Positions 5,389 through 11,602 of a stretch of 12,132 bases of DNA are shown here, one piece after another. Position 1 is the stretch's first letter; every line of letters starts with the position of its first letter. The stretch is from Bdellovibrionaceae bacterium UBA2466. GTDB taxonomy: Bacteria > Bdellovibrionota > FAC87 > UBA2466. The position numbers were made by a program, and so were the translations under genes. Below the pieces are notes generated by a model, which was given only the letters and a program-made list of their open reading frames with translations, made no database searches and was not told the DNA's origin. Where the stretch lies: NCBI GenBank assembly GCA_002342225.1, contig DDPO01000180.1:1-12132 (forward strand). Direction: 5' to 3'.

Positions 5389-7323
5389 ATGCGCATTTTA
5401 CTGCTCACACCTCCAATGACTCAGGTCAATACGCCTTATCCAGCAACGGCTTATTTGACAGGTTTTCTGCGTTCTAGAGGTTTTGATGCTATCCAAGCAG
5501 ACCCGGCTTTGGAACTTGTTCTTAAACTTTTAAGTAGCTCTGGACTTGAAAATATCGCTCAAATATTAAAAAAGAAATTCCCCCAACCTAGCAAAATCTC
5601 AAGTGCTAGTATCAAAAACTTCTTAAAGTTTGAAGACAGCTACATCAGAACCGTTAATAGCGTAGTTCGATTTCTGCAAAATCAAGATCCGACACTTGCT
5701 TACAGGATTGTGACCCACAACTATTTGCCCGAAGGACCACGATTTAAAACTCTAGACAACCTCGACCTTGATGAAAATGATGGGCTGCAATGGGCCTTTG
5801 GAGCACTAGGTCTTCAGGATCGAGCACGCCACTTAGCAACTCTTTACATTGATGATCTCGCAGATGTCATACGAGAAGGTGTTGATCCTCGTTTTGAATT
5901 TGCTCGATATGGGGAGAAACTCGCAGCAAGTGCTCCTTCGTTTGAACCACTTCTAAATGCCCTTTCGCGGGAACCCAGTTTGGTGGACCAGTACTTGGAT
6001 GAGATCTCCGCACAGTACCACGCCAAACATCACCCCGATGTATTAGCCCTCACTGTCCCATTTCCTGGAAATGTTTACGGAGCTTTACGAATTGCAAAAA
6101 CATTTAGAGAAATATCGCCTCAAACTAAAATCATCTTAGGCGGAGGATATGTAAATACAGAGCTCAGAAATTTACAAGAGCCACGAATTTTCAATTTCAT
6201 AGACTTCATCACACTGGATGATGGAGAAAAACCCTTTCTTTCTTTATTAGAAAGTCTTTCCAAACCTCAAGAAAAACCACGCCTACTGAGAACCTTCGTG
6301 CGAGAAAACAATCAAGTGGTTTTTAAAAATGATCCATCACTCCATGATATTCCTTTTAAAGACACCGGAACTCCCACTTACGATGGATTGCCTCTGAATC
6401 AATATCTTTCTCTCTGTGAATTTTTAAATCCTATGCACCGTTTATGGACAGACGGCCGCTGGAATAAACTCACTTTAGCTCACGGTTGTTACTGGAAGAA
6501 GTGTACTTTTTGTGACACTTCTTTAGACTACATTAATCGCTATGAGACCGCGAGCGCTGAAATTATCGTAGATAAGATTGAACAATTAATCAAAGAAACG
6601 GGCCAAACTGGCTTTCACTTCGTCGATGAAGCAGCCCCTCCAAAAACACTGGAAGCTTTAGCAAAAGAACTCATTAAAAGAAAAACGAACATTTCTTGGT
6701 GGACTAATATTCGGTTTGAAAAAAGTTTTGATTTAGAACTTACTCAATTATTGGCCGAAAGCGGGTGTATTGCTGTTAGCGGAGGGCTCGAAGTAGCCTC
6801 TAATCGGCTACTAAGTTTAATGAAAAAAGGAGTTTCAGTAGAGCAAGTAGCTCAAGTTACTCATCACTTTAGTCAGAGTGGAATCATGGTTCATGCATAT
6901 CTCATGTATGGTTTTCCCTCTGAAACTGTTCAAGAAACCATCGACTCGTTGGAGAGAGTCAGACAATTGTTCGAGTCAGGATGCATACAATCTGGGTTTT
7001 GGCATCGTTTTTCGGTAACAACTCACAGTCCTGTTGGAAAAAATCCCGAGCACTATGGCATTTCAATCGAGACTCAAAAATCTAGTTTTGCAGAAAACGA
7101 CTTGAAGTTTCATGACCCCGTAGGCTCGGATCCTGAACCTTTAAGCTTTGGCTTAAAAAAAGCAGTTTACAACTACATGCATGGCTTGGGACTAGATACC
7201 GATGTTAGAAACTGGTTTGATTTCGAAGTCCCAAAAACTAAAGTGAAGCGTCATTTTGTAAGCGCAATACTTAAGGAAAACAAAACTCTCACGTGCGTAT
7301 CACAGGATCGTCTAATCAATTGA
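5389..7323 (+). CDS. B12-binding-type radical SAM protein with a CX4CX2C cluster motif
   Basis: The 644-residue protein starts with MRILLLTPPM, the first strand of a cobalamin-binding Rossmann domain. That domain seems to continue at about 215-290 (DVLALTVPFPGNVYGALRIAK, then IILGGGYVNTE and DDGEKPF), with a helical insert between. No DxHxxG motif is seen, so any cobalamin would bind without lower-axial His. The radical SAM core starts near 355: GCYWKKCTFC places cluster cysteines at 367, 372 and 375, spaced CX4CX2C instead of the usual CX3CX2C. FVDEAAPP (411-418), SGGLEVA (464-470) and YLMYGFPSET (504-513) fit later barrel strands. About 130 residues follow the barrel. The substrate is unknown; relatives include methylases and cyclases. 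The N-terminal domain call is from pattern, not from a profile search. Confidence 0.88.
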   Translation: MRILLLTPPMTQVNTPYPATAYLTGFLRSRGFDAIQADPALELVLKLLSSSGLENIAQILKKKFPQPSKISSASIKNFLKFEDSYIRTVNSVVRFLQNQDPTLAYRIVTHNYLPEGPRFKTLDNLDLDENDGLQWAFGALGLQDRARHLATLYIDDLADVIREGVDPRFEFARYGEKLAASAPSFEPLLNALSREPSLVDQYLDEISAQYHAKHHPDVLALTVPFPGNVYGALRIAKTFREISPQTKIILGGGYVNTELRNLQEPRIFNFIDFITLDDGEKPFLSLLESLSKPQEKPRLLRTFVRENNQVVFKNDPSLHDIPFKDTGTPTYDGLPLNQYLSLCEFLNPMHRLWTDGRWNKLTLAHGCYWKKCTFCDTSLDYINRYETASAEIIVDKIEQLIKETGQTGFHFVDEAAPPKTLEALAKELIKRKTNISWWTNIRFEKSFDLELTQLLAESGCIAVSGGLEVASNRLLSLMKKGVSVEQVAQVTHHFSQSGIMVHAYLMYGFPSETVQETIDSLERVRQLFESGCIQSGFWHRFSVTTHSPVGKNPEHYGISIETQKSSFAENDLKFHDPVGSDPEPLSFGLKKAVYNYMHGLGLDTDVRNWFDFEVPKTKVKRHFVSAILKENKTLTCVSQDRLIN

Positions 7324-7360
7324 CACTCATGTTAGTGTTCTGACACCCGCCTAATTCAGA

Positions 7361-7467
7361 GCCAAAAAATCCTTAAAAAGTCCAATTTTTTACGCAGCAA
7401 ATTTTGGCCTACCCGATGCATCCCAACTATCTAGGGGGTCCGGTTTGTGAAAAACCGGAATAGGCAA
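7361..7467 (+). promoter_or_regulatory. Structured leader of the haem protein gene with alternative pairings (riboswitch-like candidate)
   Basis: This covers most of the 143-base gap before the haem protein gene. Segment 7402-7411 (TTTTGGCCTA) can pair two ways. Its first seven bases match GCCAAAA at 7361-7367 exactly, while its last eight match TAGGCAA at 7461-7467 with one bulged G, which would close a junction and cover the first base of the start codon. Inside the second fold are a perfect 8-bp hairpin (7439-7459), a possible CCC/GGG stem (7412-7414 with 7436-7438), and the palindrome GATGCATC (7415-7422). The two folds exclude each other. No known riboswitch consensus was recognised, and no folding energy was computed. 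Confidence 0.35.
7439..7459 (+). promoter_or_regulatory. Strong 8-bp hairpin just upstream of the haem protein start
   Basis: TCCGGTTT (7439-7446) pairs perfectly with AAACCGGA (7452-7459) across a GTGAA loop, ending 7 bases before the ATG at 7467. There is no T-run on either strand, so it does not look like an intrinsic terminator. It separates the purine run AGGGGG (7433-7438) from the start. Folding would bring that run closer to the ATG as a ribosome site, because the only nearer one (TAGG, 7461-7464) is too close. Confidence 0.55.
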
Positions 7468-10289
7468 TGCGCCGACATATTCATTTCATCATTCCAATCT
7501 TGTTTTGCCTGATAGGCTCTGGTGCGTTGGCCATCAATTACACCATTCCTAAAGGACCTCTTCGCATGAGTAACTCAGGCTTCGTCTTAGCTCCCGAGCA
7601 AATGATTCATCAGACTGAATTCGCAACTGTTCTCGAAAATGGAAGAGTTAAACATTTTAAAAACATTTTACTGTCACCTAATCAGCCCATAGAAGCACGA
7701 TTCGATGACGACGTCTTTCGCAAAATATATTTCGACTCAAATACTGGTAAAGTATTTTTAGGCAACGGCGACCAAGGATCCTCAGAGCTCACGAGCACCG
7801 AGACATTGAATGATTTAAAAGATTATTTCCTCGCTCTTGGAATGGAATCCAATCCTGTCATCAATAAATTTTTGCAGAATTATTTCCCCGATAATGGAAT
7901 CGGAAAGGGAGAAAATCCAATTCCGCCTCAGACTCCAGTTAATCCCACTGAATCGCCAGCGGAAACACCTCATGGAATTGATGGTGATGGGCCTAAAAAC
8001 CCTCGCCCTATTGCTCCTCTGCCCGAAGAAAAACCGAAAGACGTATTTACCGAAGCTATTCCAGCACCTGATTTGTTTGGAGTCCCAGATGCTCAACCTC
8101 AACCTCAACCTCAGCCAGAGCCTCAGCCTCAGCTCACGACTGAAGAACGAGATTTTGAGTGTGTTAAGAGCAGTGGAGGTTATAAACCCCAGCACAAAGA
8201 ATTCAGAAAGCCGTTAGGTTCCGATGCCATGACTACCCTTGCTCAATGCGAGCTAGCTGTAAAGGCCTCTCGTAATGGAGTGGTCTGCTCCTTTACTGGA
8301 ATAGGATTTAAGCCTACCTACTTTAAAGGGTTTACTCAGAGTAGACCTGATTACGGTTATGTAGGTGGTTCATCCATGAGTTTTGAAAACTGCCTCTTCA
8401 TCACCGAACGGTCTACTCCTGAGAAAGTTTGTTTTTGGGGTGGCGCTCAGTGGTATTCCACTCATCCTTCTGGAACTAGGAGCAAGAGTGACGGTGGCCC
8501 GTTCAACTCGGCTAAAAGCTGTGTTGATAGCTATGGCGGCAAAGTGCGTGTAGCAGCACCTCCAGCAGAGAAACCAGTTCCACCTCCAGCAGAGAAACCA
8601 GTTCCACCTCCAGCAACTCGAGGCATTTTCCGAGGAGAGGAACCCCCTGCAACCCGAGGAGTAACTGAAAGACAAGGTCCTTTTGCTCGACCTCTGCGCA
8701 AACTCATTGATTTTTTCAAACCTGAGCCACCTACACGAGGACGGGTAGTTCCATCGGCAGCCAAAGGTCATGAGCTCATCAGCAACAACTGTATGAGTTG
8801 CCATAAACCGGGTGGGACAGCTTCTGAATTTCCATCATGGCTTGTTCAAAAAGGAGAGCTAGAGCGCCGGTTACTAAGCCAAAACTCGCAAGAAAAACTG
8901 GACGCTCAAGATTGGGTGAGAAAGTTAAATCAGGTTTTGAACTTAGATAAAAGCATGCCTCCCCAGCAAGCCACTGAGCAACGGCACTCCTTCCTTAAAA
9001 ATCCCGAGTCGGCGAAATTTAAGGCATGGATAGCTCTACAGAACTCAAAGATTCCTGGTACTGAGCGCATCGAAGAGATTACTCCAAACGGCGATGATGA
9101 TACAGATGGTGGAAATGACTCTCAAAATCCTAGGCCCCAAGCGACTTCGGCTAAAAACTCGATTCAATTACTGCCTCAAAATAAATTAAATTTTTATCGT
9201 TCTATTCTGCCTAAAGTTGAAAACCCAGACTTAGAAGCCGTTTTAAAGGATCCTAACACTATCTTTTTTGATAAGAGCTCTATGGTCCCTGGATATCAAG
9301 ACCCGAGTCTGCCTGTGAGTGGTGTTAGAACTACCGAGGAGGGTTTCCGAGGAGCTGGTTTCGCAGCTGGAGCAACTCAACTCTACTTAAACCAACAAGG
9401 TCATCTCCGTGGATTTCATAAAGGCGTAGGTCTTGAAGGTTCGGGCAATACCAACACGTTTCATTTTTTAAATCTGCCCAAAGATGCAAATGGTAACTTG
9501 CAAAAAATAAAAGTTTTTAAAAGAATTATTCCACCCGATGAGACCCCCGTTTACGACTGGGTCTTCCCAAAAGGAACTGTTTCGGGTGAAATCGTGTACA
9601 ACACAGACAGTGCTGGAAAACCGCAGGTATTAGAAATCCGCACCCGAACCAAAGATAGAGATCAAGGTGCTTGGGCCCCCGACATCGTGAAACCTTTTCC
9701 AACGGCAAGTTCTCTTAGCGAACGTTTAACTGAAGTAGCTCAAACCAATCCTGCACTCAAGGCTGAAGCAGAAGTTTTGCAGAGGCATTTGAGAAACCCA
9801 GCTCGATTACAACCCTTGGAGCTCAAGCGTGATGGTTTTCAAAAAGGAAATTTTGAATCCAGGGGCGGAACAGACGTATTACCTAACATGTCTGAGACTA
9901 TGGTCAAAGCATTGCTAGCAACGCCTTTCAAGTCATCGCTCGGTACCGAATGGGACAACAATGGTAGAGTCACAGCTTTTGCGCCTACAAGCAACCAGCC
10001 CAATGGAATTGTTTCGCAACACGGGCGAAGTGGCGCAATCCGCGTTGACCGAGAATCGTGTAATAAATGCCACGAAGATTCCAACAAACCGATTTACAAA
10101 TTCTTTAATGAGAATCACCCCATGTTTAACTCATCAATTAGGGCTTATGGAAATCTACCAGGGAGCGACCGCAATTTAAGGTTCACGATTTTTGATCAAA
10201 ACTACTTTAGAAGATTTGGGAACGATGGCCAGGGCGACAATCGAGTTATACGTCGAGACCTTTTGCCCATCTTAGATATACAGAGATAA
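7467..10289 (+). CDS. Large exported dihaem c-type cytochrome-like protein with proline-rich linkers
   Basis: 940 residues, function unrecognised. A Sec signal peptide (residues 1-22, cleavage after ALA) has no lipobox, so a soluble periplasmic or secreted protein is likely. Regions: an N-terminal domain (23-145); a PQ-rich linker (209-222); a Cys-rich domain (230-358) with six cysteines (232, 261, 274, 309, 322, 352), enough for three disulfides; a linker with two 8-residue copies of AEKPVPPP; a cytochrome c domain (about 430-525) with haem site C442-M-S-C-H446 and likely axial M497 (KSMPP); an acidic Gly/Asp linker (540-553); a large beta-rich region (565-850) including VYDWVFPKGTVSGEIVY; and a second haem site C865-N-K-C-H869 near the end. 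It could be an electron carrier or a haem enzyme. The 24-base repeat implies recent duplication. It ends one base before a convergent gene. Confidence 0.85.
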   Translation: MRRHIHFIIPILFCLIGSGALAINYTIPKGPLRMSNSGFVLAPEQMIHQTEFATVLENGRVKHFKNILLSPNQPIEARFDDDVFRKIYFDSNTGKVFLGNGDQGSSELTSTETLNDLKDYFLALGMESNPVINKFLQNYFPDNGIGKGENPIPPQTPVNPTESPAETPHGIDGDGPKNPRPIAPLPEEKPKDVFTEAIPAPDLFGVPDAQPQPQPQPEPQPQLTTEERDFECVKSSGGYKPQHKEFRKPLGSDAMTTLAQCELAVKASRNGVVCSFTGIGFKPTYFKGFTQSRPDYGYVGGSSMSFENCLFITERSTPEKVCFWGGAQWYSTHPSGTRSKSDGGPFNSAKSCVDSYGGKVRVAAPPAEKPVPPPAEKPVPPPATRGIFRGEEPPATRGVTERQGPFARPLRKLIDFFKPEPPTRGRVVPSAAKGHELISNNCMSCHKPGGTASEFPSWLVQKGELERRLLSQNSQEKLDAQDWVRKLNQVLNLDKSMPPQQATEQRHSFLKNPESAKFKAWIALQNSKIPGTERIEEITPNGDDDTDGGNDSQNPRPQATSAKNSIQLLPQNKLNFYRSILPKVENPDLEAVLKDPNTIFFDKSSMVPGYQDPSLPVSGVRTTEEGFRGAGFAAGATQLYLNQQGHLRGFHKGVGLEGSGNTNTFHFLNLPKDANGNLQKIKVFKRIIPPDETPVYDWVFPKGTVSGEIVYNTDSAGKPQVLEIRTRTKDRDQGAWAPDIVKPFPTASSLSERLTEVAQTNPALKAEAEVLQRHLRNPARLQPLELKRDGFQKGNFESRGGTDVLPNMSETMVKALLATPFKSSLGTEWDNNGRVTAFAPTSNQPNGIVSQHGRSGAIRVDRESCNKCHEDSNKPIYKFFNENHPMFNSSIRAYGNLPGSDRNLRFTIFDQNYFRRFGNDGQGDNRVIRRDLLPILDIQR
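8093..8132 (+). repeat. Proline-glutamine repeat tract within the haem protein gene
   Basis: Degenerate hexamer repeats (CTCAAC, changing to CTCAGC and CAGAGC) encode alternating Pro-Gln with one Pro-Glu, about residues 210-222. Such tracts form extended linkers and tend to change length by slippage. Confidence 0.75.
8557..8614 (+). repeat. 24-base tandem repeat encoding AEKPVPPP, two full copies plus edges
   Basis: The unit GCAGAGAAACCAGTTCCACC plus TCCA occurs at 8565-8588 and again at 8589-8612 without a mismatch. A partial unit precedes it (CACCTCCA, 8557-8564). Identical copies at the DNA level suggest recent expansion of this linker, which joins the cysteine-rich domain to the first haem domain. 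Confidence 0.85.
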
Positions 10290-10290
10290 A

Positions 10291-11034
10291 TCAAAAACCA
10301 AACTCTACAACGCGATTCACTGCAGCTCCATTAAGCGATCGCACATGAATCAGATAGTCGCCTCTTAATGATGGGTCCAAAACTACTGTTTTGGTAAACT
10401 TTATATTATCCTCAATACATTCGCTTAACGGTCGATTAAATATGGTAATGGGCTGGATCACGATCGTGTTTTCAAACTGAGAGACTTTCACTTCTTTGAA
10501 CTCTGTGCAGTTATTTGAAAAAGCCCCCGATAAAATCAATTTGTTCTTCTCTGAATTATTTTCAGACGAACCTTCTAAAAACTGTTCGACATTGACATCG
10601 CTTATAGGGGCGTAAACATATTCATCTTGTTCTAAAGTTCGCGCCGATCTCACTTCGATACTTCCCATTTTTGCGCCCGAACTACCATCTATGAGTTGAT
10701 AAATTCCAGGTTTTTCAACAATACCTACAGTTACAACTTCAGAATAAGGAACGATCATCATGAGACAAAATCCCATATAAACATACGCATGCTGTTTAAC
10801 TGTGATTGTTTTAGCTTGGGGGTCTACTCTGACTTCGTTAGAGGATATTTTGAAACAACTATTTTTAAGCTCGCCTCCAACAGCCAACTGAACACGATCA
10901 TTGCTATCAAAACCACGCGGAATAAAGACTTTAGTAATAGGAACATCTACCAATACTGGTTTTATGACCTCACCTAAACTATGTTTCGAGGCCAACATTA
11001 AAACGATCATTCCTAAAAATACGCGGTAAACCAT
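10291..11034 (-). CDS. Exported protein of two duplicated disulfide-bridged beta domains (unknown function)
   Basis: 247 residues from the chosen ATG. A signal peptide covers residues 1-21 (hydrophobic 4-15, cleavage near SLG before EVIKP). The rest is two similar all-beta domains. Domain 1 has GGELKNSC with C60 and C90; domain 2 has SGAFSNNC with C176 and C206. The spacing is exactly 30 residues in both, offset 116. Each ends in a G-x-Y-x-(L/V)-x4-(S/N)-G like stretch (PGIYQLIDGSSG, RGDYLIHVRSLNG). This fits an Ig-like envelope domain with one disulfide per copy. The frame extends 11 codons upstream, but GGGGAGG lies just before the internal ATG, which makes that the real start. A structural or binding role in the periplasm is a guess. 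Confidence 0.82.
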   Translation of the reverse strand: MVYRVFLGMIVLMLASKHSLGEVIKPVLVDVPITKVFIPRGFDSNDRVQLAVGGELKNSCFKISSNEVRVDPQAKTITVKQHAYVYMGFCLMMIVPYSEVVTVGIVEKPGIYQLIDGSSGAKMGSIEVRSARTLEQDEYVYAPISDVNVEQFLEGSSENNSEKNKLILSGAFSNNCTEFKEVKVSQFENTIVIQPITIFNRPLSECIEDNIKFTKTVVLDPSLRGDYLIHVRSLNGAAVNRVVEFGF

Positions 11035-11038
11035 ATTT

Positions 11039-11045
11039 CCTCCCC
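11039..11045 (-). promoter_or_regulatory. Ribosome binding site that sets the start of the duplicated-domain protein
   Basis: GGGGAGG on the minus strand is 4 bases before the ATG at 11034. With the longer reading (start at 11067) this site would fall inside coding sequence and the signal peptide would gain an unusual 11-residue prefix. The shorter start is therefore preferred. Confidence 0.65.
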
Positions 11046-11055
11046 AATAACTAAG

Positions 11056-11142
11056 ATGTCTACTCAAGAAGCTGCAAACACTATTCCATCAGAAGTTAAG
11101 CATCAAGTTGATGCCAAACGAGACAATCTGACCCCAAAATAA
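11056..11142 (+). CDS. Possible 28-residue hydrophilic small ORF (low confidence)
   Basis: An ATG at 11056 opens 28 codons ending in TAA (11140-11142): a polar, charged peptide starting MSTQEAAN and ending DNLTPK. It fills most of the 120-base gap between two genes on the other strand. Its composition looks protein-like rather than random, but there is no convincing ribosome binding site. It could be a genuine small protein, the remnant start of a lost gene, or chance. Confidence 0.2.
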   Translation: MSTQEAANTIPSEVKHQVDAKRDNLTPK

Positions 11143-11154
11143 TTGATACCGAGA

Positions 11155-11586
11155 CTATTTCTTCCTTTTTGGAAGATCAGACGAGTTCTTTTGCAACGTT
11201 TTAAAAATCATTTTTTTTCTCTGGCTCGGACAAAAGCCGGGCCGAACACTATTGAAGGGAAAACCTCTACAAATCGAAGGTCGATTTTCATAAATCGTAC
11301 AGAGCCGATTAGAGTCCAAAAAAACGCAATCTCCATTCTCTCTCTGTTTGAGTCTAAACAGCCGATTTCTTGAATTATAAGACTTGATAATTCCCGCTTT
11401 GATTAACTTTTGAGATATTCTCTTCAGCGGTCCATTTACTTGACGAGCTTCAAGAAATCCCATGTGATAAAGCTCTTCAGAAGTCACTTGCACCGGCATA
11501 GTGCAACAACCTGCCCAACACCCACGACACATCGAGGGTTTAAACCTAACCCAGCTACTTGGCTTTGCAATTTCTACCGTTTTCAT
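11155..11586 (-). CDS. YkgJ-family cysteine-cluster protein (putative zinc- or iron-chelating)
   Basis: 143 residues from ATG 11586. The family signature is clear: C20-x2-C23-x3-C27-C28 near the N-terminus, then C87-V-F-L, RLC96-TIYENRP, C106-R-G-F-P and C119-P. These eight cysteines are thought to bind zinc or an iron-sulfur/iron centre in the YkgJ/UPF0153 family; the precise role is unsettled. The basic tail ends PKRKK. The frame continues 30 codons further upstream, but that part would lie antisense to the oxygenase gene and lacks family features, so the internal Met is preferred. The start is 16 bases from the divergent oxygenase start. No good Shine-Dalgarno precedes it. Confidence 0.85.
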   Translation of the reverse strand: MKTVEIAKPSSWVRFKPSMCRGCWAGCCTMPVQVTSEELYHMGFLEARQVNGPLKRISQKLIKAGIIKSYNSRNRLFRLKQRENGDCVFLDSNRLCTIYENRPSICRGFPFNSVRPGFCPSQRKKMIFKTLQKNSSDLPKRKK

Positions 11587-11594
11587 CTTATAAG
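11565..11594 (+). promoter_or_regulatory. Candidate promoter giving a nearly leaderless oxygenase transcript
   Basis: TTGCAA (11565-11570), an 18-base spacer and TATAAG (11589-11594, five of six to consensus) form a plausible sigma-70 promoter. Transcription would start near 11601, about two bases before the ATG at 11603. The -10 lies in the perfect palindrome CTTATAAG (11587-11594), and the -35 lies inside the divergent YkgJ coding region. Confidence 0.4.
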
Positions 11595-11602
11595 AGAGCC
11601 CT

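Noticed and set aside
7320..7325. Perfect -35 hexamer TTGACA at the end of the radical SAM gene
   Set aside because: No acceptable -10 lies 15-19 bases downstream (the region reads GACACCCGC), so it is not called a promoter.
7323..7338. Hairpin ACACT-CATGTT-AGTGT after the radical SAM stop, as a terminator
   Set aside because: The stem is only 5 bp with no T-run following.
7391..7465. c-di-GMP-I (GEMM) riboswitch, suggested by ACGCA followed by GGCCTA
   Set aside because: The required tetraloop receptor and the GGTAGC...GGGTTACC half are absent, and the pairing layout differs.
7467..7535. Lipoprotein signal in the haem protein (Cys14 in the hydrophobic core)
   Set aside because: ILFC does not fit a lipobox, and the cysteine lies in the middle of the hydrophobic segment with a better cleavage site, ALA, at residue 22.
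7837..8217. A 126-codon plus-strand frame within the haem protein gene
   Set aside because: It is an out-of-frame reading of the PQ tract and its surroundings with Leu/Ser-rich composition and no ribosome site; the main frame has clear domains and a signal peptide.
8370..8804. Overlapping open frames of 144 and 77 codons on the minus strand inside the haem protein gene
   Set aside because: They run antisense to proline-rich and repeat-coding sequence, give Arg/Ser/Trp/Gly-rich products with no motifs, and lack start signals.
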